Positions 22,401-33,422 of a stretch of 64,000 nt of DNA are shown one piece after another (positions within the stretch are counted from its first letter, which is position 1; every line of letters begins with the position of its first letter). Origin of the DNA: Gammaproteobacteria bacterium (GTDB lineage: Bacteria > Pseudomonadota > Gammaproteobacteria > Pseudomonadales > Pseudohongiellaceae). Position numbers and translations under genes: made by a program. The DNA lies in NCBI GenBank assembly GCA_030828385.1, contig JAURCS010000011.1, forward strand, positions 1 through 64,000, in the 5' to 3' direction. The notes under the pieces were generated by a model. The model made no database searches. It worked only from the letters and a program-made list of their open reading frames with translations, and was not told the DNA's origin.

Positions 22401-22433
22401 AAATATATAAAAATCAAAGGATTAGTTAAAGCC

Positions 22434-23540
22434 ATGCAATTTGAAATTTCCCGTGAAGCATTGATCAAACCCCTGCAGCTGGTCACCGGAGTGGTAGAGA
22501 GAAGGCAGACATTGCCGGTCTTGTCCAATGTCCTGCTGTCTCTCGACAACAATCAGCTTTCATTCACGGGAACAGACCTGGAAGTTGAGTTAATGGGCAG
22601 TGTGGAAGTTGATTCTGGAAAAAGTGATGGTGATATTACTGTTCCCGCCAGAAAATTGATGGATATCTGCAAATCCTTACCGGATAGTGCCACGCTGAAA
22701 TTTGAGCTGGATAACGATAAATTAAAAATTCAGTCGGGTCGAAGCCGCTTCTCTCTTTCCACCTTGCCTGCTACAGATTTTCCTGGCGTTGAAGAGTCTT
22801 CAGGAACGCTGGAGTTTTCTGCATCGAAAGCTTTGCTAAAAGCCATGCTTCACAATACCAGTTTTGCTATGGCGCAGCAGGATGTGCGTTATTATCTCAA
22901 TGGCATGTTAATCGAAGTGAGCCCTGACTATCTCCGTGTAGTCGCAACTGATGGGCATCGCCTGGCGATGCAGACTGAAGGCATGAAATCAGATGTCAGC
23001 GAAACGACGGGTGTCATTATTCCTCGTAAGGGTGTGTTGGAGCTAAGTCGACTGCTTTCCGATGGCGAAGATGAAGATATAAACTTGGTCATTGGGACCA
23101 ATCATATTCGCGCCACAATGGCTAACTTCACTTTCACCTCCAAACTTGTTGATGGTAAATTTCCAGACTATAACCGCGTTCTTCCAAAAGGTGGCGATAA
23201 GAACGTCATCGCAGGCCGGGAGCAATTGCGGGATTCACTTAACCGAACTGCAATTCTGTCTAATGAAAAATTCAGAGGCATACGTCTGATTCTATCGAAT
23301 GATGAGCTAAAGATTATTGCCAATAATCCTGAGCAAGAAGAAGCTGAGGAAACGGTTCCTGTGGAGTACAAGGGTGACTCTGTAGAAATTGGTTTTAATG
23401 TGGTTTATCTGGTGGATGTACTCAGTGTGCTTGATACAGATAATGTTCAAATAATAGTATCGGATCCGAATAGTAGCGCCCTGTTACAGTCTTCCGATGA
23501 TAGCAGTGCCACTTATGTGGTTATGCCCATGAGGCTCTAG
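22434..23540 (+). CDS. dnaN: DNA polymerase III beta sliding clamp
   Basis: The beta clamp encircles DNA and tethers polymerases. The 368-residue protein begins MQFEISREALIKPLQLVTGV and ends with the conserved SSATYVVMPMRL, whose C-terminal region forms part of the peptide-binding pocket. Three repeated clamp domains are visible by family motifs, including TDGHRLAMQTEG. It follows dnaA by 33 bp and precedes recF by 40 bp, the classic replication-initiation operon. Confidence 0.98.
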   Translation: MQFEISREALIKPLQLVTGVVERRQTLPVLSNVLLSLDNNQLSFTGTDLEVELMGSVEVDSGKSDGDITVPARKLMDICKSLPDSATLKFELDNDKLKIQSGRSRFSLSTLPATDFPGVEESSGTLEFSASKALLKAMLHNTSFAMAQQDVRYYLNGMLIEVSPDYLRVVATDGHRLAMQTEGMKSDVSETTGVIIPRKGVLELSRLLSDGEDEDINLVIGTNHIRATMANFTFTSKLVDGKFPDYNRVLPKGGDKNVIAGREQLRDSLNRTAILSNEKFRGIRLILSNDELKIIANNPEQEEAEETVPVEYKGDSVEIGFNVVYLVDVLSVLDTDNVQIIVSDPNSSALLQSSDDSSATYVVMPMRL

Positions 23541-23580
23541 TGGGCAAAAACCCACCCCGATCCTCGCTGCAGGGTGCAAA

Positions 23581-24669
23581 ATGCCCAGCATTCAAAAGCT
23601 GCAAGTAAATACCTTCCGAAATCTTCACCAGGAAACACTTAACCCTGTTCCTGGTGTAAATCTTATATGTGGTCAAAACGGCAGTGGTAAATCCAGTATC
23701 CTTGAGGCTATCTATTTTCTTGGGCTTGGACGTTCTTTTCGTAATACCCAGCATACCCCTTTGATTCAGCAAGGTTCACGAAGCTGCTCGGTGTTTGGAG
23801 AGTTATCAGATGGGCTTACATTGGGTGTCTCCAGAAGTCTTGATGCACCTCCTCAGATCAGATTGAGAGGAGATAAAGCCCAATCCTCTGCCGAACTTGC
23901 GAAACATCTCCCCTTGCAACTCCTCAATGCCGAGGCGTTTAAGTTACTTGAAGGCGGGCCAAAAACGAGAAGGCAGTATATCGACTGGGGGGTGTTCCAC
24001 GTGAAACATCAGTTTCATAATCATTGGAGAGAATTCAAGCGCTGCCTTCAAAACCGCAACATCCTCTTAAAGCGCAAAGCTCCCGCTTCAGAAATTACTC
24101 CCTGGACCCAGGAGTTTGTGCGCTATGCCAACATCATAGACCAATTCCGTGATGACTATCTTACGCTTTTTTTGCCCTTTCTTGAGAGCATCCTTGCTAA
24201 CCTGATTCACCTGGAAGACCTCAGTTTTCGCTATACCAGGGGCTGGAATCATGACGAAGACATTCTTTCCGTCCTTGAGCGGGGGCTGAAGCGAGACTTT
24301 GCTTTTGGTCATACTATCGCCGGGCCACAGCGGGCTGATCTAAAAATCAGGCTAGGCTCAGAAAATGCGTGCGACATTCTGTCGCGAGGCCAGCAGAAAC
24401 TGGTGGTCAGTGCGATGAAGTTGGCTCAGGGTGCTTTTCTTGTTCGAGAGTCCGGGCTGCAATGCCTCTACTTGATCGATGATCTCCCTGCCGAGCTGGA
24501 CAAGGAAAATCGAGGCAGGGTTTGCAGATTATTAAGTGAGCTTGGCGGTCAGGTCTTTATTACTGGAACCGAACAGGAAGTGTTGCTTGATACCATAAAA
24601 AACAGTAATTTTGATACCAATGATTGTAAGCTGTTTCACGTGAAACATGGTATAATTAGCCCTGTGTAA
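23581..24669 (+). CDS. recF: DNA replication and repair protein RecF
   Basis: RecF is an SMC-like ATPase that helps load RecA at gaps and restart replication. The Walker A motif GQNGSGKSS is at residues 31-39, and the QKLVVSAMKLAQ signature and the LIDDLPAELD Walker B region are in the C-terminal half. At 362 residues the length is normal. Two perfect parS sites are embedded in its coding sequence, both read in the same phase as the residues FHVKH (139-143 and 352-356). The first coincides with the conserved RecF segment WGVFHV; the second lies in the variable C-terminal tail. Confidence 0.95.
   Translation: MPSIQKLQVNTFRNLHQETLNPVPGVNLICGQNGSGKSSILEAIYFLGLGRSFRNTQHTPLIQQGSRSCSVFGELSDGLTLGVSRSLDAPPQIRLRGDKAQSSAELAKHLPLQLLNAEAFKLLEGGPKTRRQYIDWGVFHVKHQFHNHWREFKRCLQNRNILLKRKAPASEITPWTQEFVRYANIIDQFRDDYLTLFLPFLESILANLIHLEDLSFRYTRGWNHDEDILSVLERGLKRDFAFGHTIAGPQRADLKIRLGSENACDILSRGQQKLVVSAMKLAQGAFLVRESGLQCLYLIDDLPAELDKENRGRVCRLLSELGGQVFITGTEQEVLLDTIKNSNFDTNDCKLFHVKHGIISPV
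23993..24008. promoter_or_regulatory. parS centromere site 1
   Basis: TGTTCCACGTGAAACA is a perfect match to the bacterial ParB target TGTTNCACGTGAAACA, with one asymmetric base in the left arm. It lies in recF and about 3.3 kb right of the putative oriC. Confidence 0.9.
24632..24647. promoter_or_regulatory. parS centromere site 2
   Basis: TGTTTCACGTGAAACA is the perfect palindromic parS sequence. It lies at the 3' end of recF, 639 bp from the first site, and directly abuts the extended -10 element of the likely gyrB promoter. Confidence 0.93.
24648..24656 (+). promoter_or_regulatory. Extended -10 promoter of gyrB
   Basis: TGGTATAAT is a perfect TGn extended -10 element, about 100 bp upstream of the gyrB ATG. 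No good -35 box lies at 17 bp; that position falls at the left edge of parS site 2, with TTGTAA 21 bp upstream. Extended -10 promoters can work without a strong -35. ParB bound at parS would cover the promoter. Confidence 0.5.
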
Positions 24670-24708
24670 GAGCCTTTTGCACAGGCGGCAAAGAAGATAA
24701 AAGATTGA

Positions 24709-27174
<2,466 letters not shown>

Positions 27175-27260
27175 GACTGGCTGAAATCTTTATAAGCCAG
27201 TAATGGCTTGTTACAAATATCGGCTGTAAACGTTGTAAAGGTAGTAAGGAAAAAGCCGGA

Positions 27261-27280
27261 ATTCAGGCGATTATCTGAAT
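27261..27280. repeat. Inverted repeat between convergent gyrB and the acyltransferase gene
   Basis: ATTCAG and CTGAAT arms flank an 8-base spacer. A second weak stem (CTGGCT/AGCCAG, 27177-27200) follows the gyrB stop. Neither has a T-run, so factor-independent termination is not assured. Confidence 0.25.
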
Positions 27281-27284
27281 AGTA

Positions 27285-27980
27285 TTAGATGGCATTGCGA
27301 ATCCATGTTTCTATTTCACCAATAAGTTCTTTGGGGTTTCTCCCTGTTGGATCTATTGGCTCGCCAATAACTACTTGAATAGTGCCAGGATTTTTTAATA
27401 TTTTGTGCGCTGGCCAGCAGACCCCTGCATTATGGGCTATGGGTAAAATTTTTCTGCCAGAAGAAATTGCCAATTGCACTCCGCCGGCAGAATATTTTTT
27501 TTCTATACCAAGTGCCACACGTGTGCCTTCCGGAAAAATAAGGACAGAAATCCCGTTATCCATTTTCTCTTTACCCTGATCCAACACTTGCTGCAGAGCC
27601 CTCCCCTTTTTACTTCGATCAATCGCTATGGGATGTAAAAGCTTCAACGCCCAGCCAAAAAAAGGAATCATAAGTAGTTCTTTCTTCAAGGTGGCGCAAA
27701 TTGGCCTGAAGGTCCAGTAATAGAAAAGCGTCTCCCAGGGACTCTGGTGATTGGACAATAAAACAAAGGGTTCAGATGGAATGTTTTGCAGGCCACTAAT
27801 CTGGTATTTGATATTACAGGAGAGTTTTAGCCACCAAAGTATAAAAGCATTCCATAATAGAAAATAATTGTAGCGAGCCTTTATTGGCAGTAGACCGCCA
27901 ATAATAATACAAATTAGAGCATGGGGGACCAAAGCGGCTATATAAAAAAAGTAGAATAAAAGAGAGCGGATGTATTGCAT
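27285..27980 (-). CDS. 1-acylglycerol-3-phosphate acyltransferase family protein (PlsC-like)
   Basis: Members acylate lysophosphatidic acid or related lysolipids at the inner membrane. The 231-residue protein has two N-terminal hydrophobic stretches. The acyltransferase motif I is NHQSPWE (H78, E83), so the second catalytic residue is Glu rather than Asp (HX4E); I recall this as normal in the Pseudomonas lptA-like subfamily near gyrB. Motif III is FPEGTR (149-154). It is 1 bp from gmhB and downstream of glyQS on the minus strand. Exact substrate unknown. Confidence 0.85.
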   Translation of the reverse strand: MQYIRSLLFYFFYIAALVPHALICIIIGGLLPIKARYNYFLLWNAFILWWLKLSCNIKYQISGLQNIPSEPFVLLSNHQSPWETLFYYWTFRPICATLKKELLMIPFFGWALKLLHPIAIDRSKKGRALQQVLDQGKEKMDNGISVLIFPEGTRVALGIEKKYSAGGVQLAISSGRKILPIAHNAGVCWPAHKILKNPGTIQVVIGEPIDPTGRNPKELIGEIETWIRNAI

Positions 27981-27981
27981 A

Positions 27982-28557
27982 TTAAAGAGCGTGACAGCTT
28001 TGCAAGCCTGAGTCTGCTATGACAAACATTGCCGCAGCAAAAAGATCATCAAAAACAGGAACGTCGGAAAGCTTGGCCGGATTTATAGTTGATTTCGTTA
28101 AAGAGCCTTTTCCGGTTAAAACCAGAATGGGCTTGCATTGTTTTGCCAAAGCAGCATCTATATCTTTTTCAGTGTCACCTATAAACCAAGCATTTTGTAC
28201 GGATTGTGAAAATTGTTTTTCAATCTGTTTTAACATGCCGGTTGCTGGTTTGCGACATTCACAACCATCATCAGGTCCATGAGGGCAATAAAAAATAGCC
28301 TCTATTTTTCCACCCTGCTCTTCCACTTGTGTGCGCATAAATTCATGCATTCTTGCCAGATCAAATTCATTAAACAAACCTCTGGCCAGTCCTGATTGAT
28401 TGGTCGCGACACAGACAGTAAAGCCGGCTTTAGTAAGATGACAGATTGCTTCTATACTGCCTGGAAGTGCAATCCATTCATCTTCATTCTTGATATAGCT
28501 ATCAGAGTCATAATTAATAACTCCATCACGATCAAGAATTATAAGATTGGTGCTCAT
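27982..28557 (-). CDS. gmhB: D-glycero-beta-D-manno-heptose-1,7-bisphosphate 7-phosphatase
   Basis: GmhB removes the 7-phosphate in ADP-heptose synthesis, feeding LPS inner core assembly. The HAD-family nucleophile motif DRDGVIN has D9 and D11 as catalytic residues. ATNQSGLARG is motif II, and the zinc-binding cysteine/histidine loop CPHGPDDGCEC follows. The C-terminal HAD motif WFIGDTEKDIDAA is intact. The 191-residue length is typical. Heptosyltransferase I, which uses the product after ADP activation, is encoded 5 kb away in this window. Confidence 0.92.
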   Translation of the reverse strand: MSTNLIILDRDGVINYDSDSYIKNEDEWIALPGSIEAICHLTKAGFTVCVATNQSGLARGLFNEFDLARMHEFMRTQVEEQGGKIEAIFYCPHGPDDGCECRKPATGMLKQIEKQFSQSVQNAWFIGDTEKDIDAALAKQCKPILVLTGKGSLTKSTINPAKLSDVPVFDDLFAAAMFVIADSGLQSCHAL

Positions 28558-28571
28558 GCAAATATTATCAA

Positions 28572-30647
28572 TTATGTGTTTTGCAAAAAGGAAATGTCAG
28601 CAATTTGTAGAAACAAATGGCGTAACTGTTGTAACAGCGATTGACGATTATTTCTTACCTGCTCATCATCAGTATTGACCATAACCTGATCGAAAAAATC
28701 ATCGACTTCCTTTTGTAAATTTGCCATGGAAGACAAGGCATTAGTGTAATTCTGGCTTGCCAACAAGGGTTCAACTTCTACTAATAATTCACTGAGTTTT
28801 GCAGCAAGGCGTTGTTCTGCGGGTTCAGTTAATAACTTGTTATCAAGCTCCAAAGAAGGTTGTAGAGCAAGTTTGGAGAGGATATTGGAGACACGTTTGT
28901 TGGCCATGGAAAGTGCAGCTGATTCCTCTAACATTGAAAACTGTTTAACAGCTTTAATTCGAAGGTCAAAGTCCAATGGAGCTGTTGGTCTGACAGCATA
29001 AACAGATTGAAAAATGTTTGCAGGAACCCCCTCATCTGAATACCAGGCACGAAATCTTTCGAAAATAAAATCCTGAACAGAATCATGTAAGCCGTCAGTA
29101 ACAGTTAAAACTGAATATTGATCAATAGCCTTAGTAATACACAAAGACAAATCCAGATCGAGTTTCTTTTCTACAATGATTCGCAGAATACCAAGGGCTG
29201 CACGTCTAAGTGCATAGGGATCCTTTGAGCCAGTGGGTGGCTGTCCAATTCCAAAAAGACCTACGATAGTATCAAGACGTTCAGCCAGAGCCAGAATCAT
29301 GCCTGTTTTAGAAACAGGTAAATCATCACCGGCGAAACGGGGCATATATTGTTCATTCATTGCCATGGCGACTTCTTCTGTTTCACCATCATGGCTGGCA
29401 TAGTAGTAACCCATGATGCCCTGAAGATCGGCAAACTCACCTACCATTCCGGTTAACAGGTCGCATTTAGCAATTTCGGCAGCCTTGACAACACTGGCCT
29501 GATCAGCACCCATGGCGTTAGCAATATAGGAGCCGAGATTGGCAACACGCTGTGCTTTATCAAAGAGAGTGCCAAGGGTCTGTTCAAAAATAACTGTTTT
29601 CAGTTTATCTGTTCTGGATGCCAGGCTAAACTTTTTGTCCTGCTCAAAAAAGAAATCTGCATCGGCAAGGCGAGGTCTGATAACCCTTTCATTACCATTG
29701 ATGACCACATCAGGATCCACACTTTGAATATTGCTTACGGTAATAAAATTGGGTTTGATATTGCCGTTCTCATCTTCCAGATAAAAGCATTTCTGGTGTT
29801 TCTTCATAGATGAAACCAGAGCCTCTTTAGGCACAGACAAAAAACGTTCATCAAAACTGCCGATTAAGGCAACAGGCCATTCAACCAGTGCAGTTACCTC
29901 GTTAAGTAAATCTTCATCGATAACAACACGAGCATTGATGGTTTTTGCCTGGGCCTGGATCTGGTTACGAATCATCTCTTTTCTGGCATTAAAATCAGGA
30001 ATGACAAAACCGGTCTCTGATAATAATTTCTCGTAATCACCTGGCGCAGCAAGTGTCAGGTTTTCAGGATGGTGAAAGCGGTGGCCGCGCGTAATATTAC
30101 TCGACTCGATGCCAAGAATAGAGGCTGGAATAATTTCGCTGCCAAAAAGTACAACGGCCCAGTGCACCGGTCTTACAAACTCATTTCTTGAGCTACCCCA
30201 GCGCATGCGTTTGGGAATAGGTAGTGCCGACAGAGCTTCGTTAATGATTTCGGGGAGTAGTTTGTGGATAGGCTCCCCTGCTCTCGCTGTTTTGAAATAA
30301 AGTTTGCTGACCTTGCCATCATCATTTTCTGTTAATTGGGATACCTCTACACCACATGATCTGGCGAATCCTTCAGCGGCTTTGCTGGGGTTACCCTCTT
30401 CATCAAATGCCGCTTTAATTGCCGGCCCAAAACGTTCGATGGTTACATCATCCTGCATGGCTTGAAGGTCTTTTACCAGCACAGCCAGTCGTCTGGGTGT
30501 TGCATAGGTAGCACCTTGAACAAACGCTAGATTGTGTTTTTTCAGCCCTTTCTCAATTTCCTGCTGGAATGATTTTGACAGCGAAAACAACGCCTTGGGC
30601 GGTAGTTCTTCGGTACCTATTTCTATGAGTAAATCCTGATAGTTCAT
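28572..30647 (-). CDS. glyS: Glycyl-tRNA synthetase beta chain
   Basis: This is the tRNA-binding beta subunit of the bacterial alpha2beta2 glycyl-tRNA synthetase. The 691-residue protein begins DLLIEIGTEELPPKAL, the family's N-terminal signature. It contains HKRG-like motifs such as MKKHQKCFYLED, and an HD-like segment and anticodon-binding region in the second half. It overlaps the last base of glyQ, so the two subunits are made together. Confidence 0.97.
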   Translation of the reverse strand: MNYQDLLIEIGTEELPPKALFSLSKSFQQEIEKGLKKHNLAFVQGATYATPRRLAVLVKDLQAMQDDVTIERFGPAIKAAFDEEGNPSKAAEGFARSCGVEVSQLTENDDGKVSKLYFKTARAGEPIHKLLPEIINEALSALPIPKRMRWGSSRNEFVRPVHWAVVLFGSEIIPASILGIESSNITRGHRFHHPENLTLAAPGDYEKLLSETGFVIPDFNARKEMIRNQIQAQAKTINARVVIDEDLLNEVTALVEWPVALIGSFDERFLSVPKEALVSSMKKHQKCFYLEDENGNIKPNFITVSNIQSVDPDVVINGNERVIRPRLADADFFFEQDKKFSLASRTDKLKTVIFEQTLGTLFDKAQRVANLGSYIANAMGADQASVVKAAEIAKCDLLTGMVGEFADLQGIMGYYYASHDGETEEVAMAMNEQYMPRFAGDDLPVSKTGMILALAERLDTIVGLFGIGQPPTGSKDPYALRRAALGILRIIVEKKLDLDLSLCITKAIDQYSVLTVTDGLHDSVQDFIFERFRAWYSDEGVPANIFQSVYAVRPTAPLDFDLRIKAVKQFSMLEESAALSMANKRVSNILSKLALQPSLELDNKLLTEPAEQRLAAKLSELLVEVEPLLASQNYTNALSSMANLQKEVDDFFDQVMVNTDDEQVRNNRQSLLQQLRHLFLQIADISFLQNT

Positions 30648-31603
30648 TATGTTTTCAGCTTCTCATTGAAATCTTTTAGTGCGTTTTGCCTTAACTCATC
30701 GGGGGCGAGTGGAAATCCGAGCCTGGCACGGGAGTCGAAATAGGCCTGCGCAACACTGCGAGCCAGAGTGCGTACTCTTAATATGTAACGCTGCCGTTCT
30801 GTGACTGAAATGGCCGATCTGGCATCAAGCAAATTGAAATAATGGGAAGCTTTGAGAACCATTTCATAAGCAGGTAAAACCAGCTTGTTATCGATCAAAT
30901 ACTGACACTGGGTTTCACTGTCGTCGAAGCCCTTGAACAGATTATCTACATTGGCGAACTCAAAATTGTAGCCGGACATTTCCACTTCATTCTGATGAAA
31001 AACATCACCATAGGTCACGGTTCCATTGGGCGTTTCTGCCCATACAATATCAAAAATACTGTCTACGCCCTGTAAATACATGGCTATTCTTTCAATACCG
31101 TAAGTGATTTCTCCGCTTACCGGGAAACACTCCAGGCCGCCCACCTGTTGAAAATAGGTAAATTGTGTTACTTCCATGCCGTTGAGCCAGACTTCCCAAC
31201 CGAGACCCCAGGCGCCTAATGTGGGGGACTCCCAGTTATCCTCAACAAAACGAATATCGTGAACTTTAGAGTCAATACCCAGGTATTTAAGAGATTTTAG
31301 ATACAAATCCTGTATGTTGTCAGGGGAAGGCTTTAATATTACCTGAAATTGATAATAATGCTGAAGGCGCATGGGATTTTCTCCATAGCGACTATCAGTG
31401 GGCCTTCTGCAAGGTTGCAGATAGGCGCTATTCCAGCTTTCCGGACCAATAGCACGCAGGAAAGTAGCCGGATGAAAGGTTCCCGCGCCAACTTCGACAT
31501 CCAGAGGCTGGATAATGACACAGCCGTGATCTGCCCAAAATTGCTGGAGGGCTAGGATGAGTCCCTGAAATGTTGACACATCAATGGGTGCCGAATTATT
31601 CAA
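30647..31603 (-). CDS. glyQ: Glycyl-tRNA synthetase alpha chain
   Basis: The alpha chain holds the class II catalytic core that activates glycine. The 318 residues include [20 protein letters not shown] near the start, then the motif 2 region [19 protein letters not shown] and [10 protein letters not shown]. The length is normal for the type with separate subunits. It is the first gene of a minus-strand operon glyQ-glyS-gmhB-acyltransferase. Confidence 0.97.
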   Translation of the reverse strand: MNNSAPIDVSTFQGLILALQQFWADHGCVIIQPLDVEVGAGTFHPATFLRAIGPESWNSAYLQPCRRPTDSRYGENPMRLQHYYQFQVILKPSPDNIQDLYLKSLKYLGIDSKVHDIRFVEDNWESPTLGAWGLGWEVWLNGMEVTQFTYFQQVGGLECFPVSGEITYGIERIAMYLQGVDSIFDIVWAETPNGTVTYGDVFHQNEVEMSGYNFEFANVDNLFKGFDDSETQCQYLIDNKLVLPAYEMVLKASHYFNLLDARSAISVTERQRYILRVRTLARSVAQAYFDSRARLGFPLAPDELRQNALKDFNEKLKT

Positions 31604-31727
31604 AAATGGCTCCTGAAGGTAGTAAATTCAGATAAAATTGCGCTAGATTCAAAAAGCGCTAATTATGCTAAAAACCTGCCTTGATAGCGAGAATTAACTG
31701 TATTCTGATCGATGTAAATACTATGAA

Positions 31728-31757
31728 ATGAATACACTTTCGGACCCTGACATTTGA
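31728..31757 (+). CDS. Nine-residue upstream ORF overlapping the acyltransferase start
   Basis: ATG-initiated MNTLSDPDI ends in a TGA whose first two bases are the last two of the TTG start codon of the lipid A acyltransferase gene (TTGA). Such an arrangement can couple translation. There is no evidence that the peptide itself has a function. Confidence 0.25.
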   Translation: MNTLSDPDI

Positions 31758-32644
31758 AAACATTAATCCTGGTATTCATCCTGCGCAGCCTGTCACTCCT
31801 GCCTTTGGGGCTGGCGAGGAATCTTGGCGCATTTATTGGTAAAGTCAGCTGGTTGTTTTCGTCACGAATGGTTGAAACCACGCGCATTAACCTGGCGTTA
31901 TGCTTTTCTGAACTTAACGAAAGTAAGCGCATGCTTCTTGCTAAAGCCAGTATAATAAATACATTTCAGACTATTACAGAATGTGGCGCTGCCTGGATAT
32001 GGCCTGCTGATAAAATAATGGATCATATTTTTGAAGTAGAAGGGCTGGAATTGCTACAGCGTGCCCAGGGCGCCGGAAAAGGCACCGTGGTGTTAGCTCC
32101 TCATCTTGGAAACTGGGAAGTTTTTGGCCTGTACTTGAACACCTGTGGTTGTGGACAAAGTAGTCAGTTGTATCAGGCACCCAAGAGCGAAGGACTGAAT
32201 AGAATAATATATTCAGCACGCAGCAGAGTAGGCGCGAAAATGGTTGCCACTGACATCCGCGGTGTCGCAATGCTGCTAAAAGCGCTTAAAAGTGGTGAGA
32301 TAGTCGGGATCTTGCCCGATCAAGTTCCTCCCGAAACTGGAGGTGACTACGCCCCTTTTTATGGCAAGCAGGTACTAACCATGTCGCTCGTCTCTCGGCT
32401 GTTAGAAAAAACCGGAGCCAGAGCAGTAGTCGGTTGCGCCGTGAGGGTAAGGCAAGGCAACAAAGCAGGCTGGAAGATTATATTCAGAGAGCCTGACGAA
32501 AGAATATATGCCGAGCATATACAACAGTCATTAATTGGCCTTAACACCAGCGTTGAAAATATAGTTAATGAGTTTCCTGAGCAGTATCAATGGGAATACA
32601 AACGTTTTAAACGGTTGCCGCCAGGTATTAAAAGACCTTACTGA
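31754..32644 (+). CDS. LpxL/HtrB-family lipid A acyltransferase
   Basis: The family transfers a secondary acyl chain to lipid A at the inner membrane. The 296-residue protein has an N-terminal membrane helix (TLILVFILRSLSLLPLGLA) and the catalytic HX4E motif APHLGNWEVFG (H117, E122). ILPDQVPPETGG and the QWEYKRFKRLPPG end follow, as in HtrB proteins. It starts at TTG (31754), overlapping the stop of a nine-residue upstream reading frame (31728-31757). Its place beside glyQ matches a Pseudomonas htrB gene (PA0011, from memory). The acyl chain used cannot be read from the sequence. Confidence 0.88.
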   Translation: MKTLILVFILRSLSLLPLGLARNLGAFIGKVSWLFSSRMVETTRINLALCFSELNESKRMLLAKASIINTFQTITECGAAWIWPADKIMDHIFEVEGLELLQRAQGAGKGTVVLAPHLGNWEVFGLYLNTCGCGQSSQLYQAPKSEGLNRIIYSARSRVGAKMVATDIRGVAMLLKALKSGEIVGILPDQVPPETGGDYAPFYGKQVLTMSLVSRLLEKTGARAVVGCAVRVRQGNKAGWKIIFREPDERIYAEHIQQSLIGLNTSVENIVNEFPEQYQWEYKRFKRLPPGIKRPY

Positions 32645-32720
32645 TTTATGTTTGCCAATAGTGATTGAACCAAGAGCCGACAAACGGAATAATTTGGCAT
32701 TCAGCTAAAAGAGAATATAT

Positions 32721-33338
32721 ATGAGCAGATTATTAGATCTTAAAGCAGTCTCTGCTGCCAAAATCAATGATGCGCCCTACCCCTACTTTACTGTTGAGCG
32801 CTCTGTTTCCGATGAATTTGTCGAAGAGGTTTTGCATGACTTTCCGAAGATAACATCAGGTGGGAGTTTTGCACTGAGTGAAGTAAATCCGGGAGCTCGA
32901 TTCAATGAATTACTGGATGAGCTTAATGGCAGCGCCTTCCGGGATATAATTTCAGAAAAGCTGCAGCTGGATTTGCGGGAAAGACCGATGGTGATTACGC
33001 TGCGCGGAGTTTCCAGGGCAAAGGATGGTCGTATTCATACAGATTCAAAATCCAAAATCGCCACAATTCTGATTTACTTCAATGAACCGTGGACAGCCGC
33101 AAGCGGAAAACTGCGCGTTCTGGGGAGCGAAAACATGGATGATTATGTCACTGAGATTACACCGGATGCTGGAGCCATGATTGCATTTAAGGTGACTGAA
33201 AATTGTTGGCATGGTTACCCGGCTTTCGAAGGAACCAGACAGTCCATCCAGATAAATTTTGTCGAAGATGAAAAAGCCGCTAATAAACATGGTCGACGTC
33301 ATGGCTGGACAGCCAAGCTTAAAAAAATGATATCCTGA
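32721..33338 (+). CDS. 2-oxoglutarate/Fe(II)-dependent oxygenase family protein
   Basis: The 205-residue protein has the jelly-roll dioxygenase facial triad: HxD at H106 and D108 (GRIHTDSKSK) and a distal histidine at H164 (NCWHGYPAF). R173 (GTRQSIQINF) is in place to bind 2-oxoglutarate. No signal peptide is visible, so it should be cytoplasmic. It lies between the lipid A acyltransferase and heptosyltransferase I genes, all on the plus strand. An LPS-related hydroxylation or another sugar or lipid substrate is therefore a guess from context. The basic C-terminus (HGRRHGWTAKLKKM) could bind a phosphorylated or membrane-associated substrate. The actual substrate is unknown. Confidence 0.75.
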   Translation: MSRLLDLKAVSAAKINDAPYPYFTVERSVSDEFVEEVLHDFPKITSGGSFALSEVNPGARFNELLDELNGSAFRDIISEKLQLDLRERPMVITLRGVSRAKDGRIHTDSKSKIATILIYFNEPWTAASGKLRVLGSENMDDYVTEITPDAGAMIAFKVTENCWHGYPAFEGTRQSIQINFVEDEKAANKHGRRHGWTAKLKKMIS

Positions 33339-33392
33339 AAACGCTTATTCATTTCAAGTAAAAAGTGATTTAAAGCAGAATAAATTTTTCAA

Positions 33393-33422
33393 ATGACTTC
33401 AAAGAGGCCAAGCTATCAGTAA
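33393..33422 (+). CDS. Nine-residue upstream ORF overlapping waaC
   Basis: ATG-initiated MTSKRPSYQ stops at 33422, past the ATC that would start waaC. Its codons contain the AAGAGG ribosome-binding site for waaC. It might couple or tune waaC translation, or be chance. Confidence 0.2.
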   Translation: MTSKRPSYQ

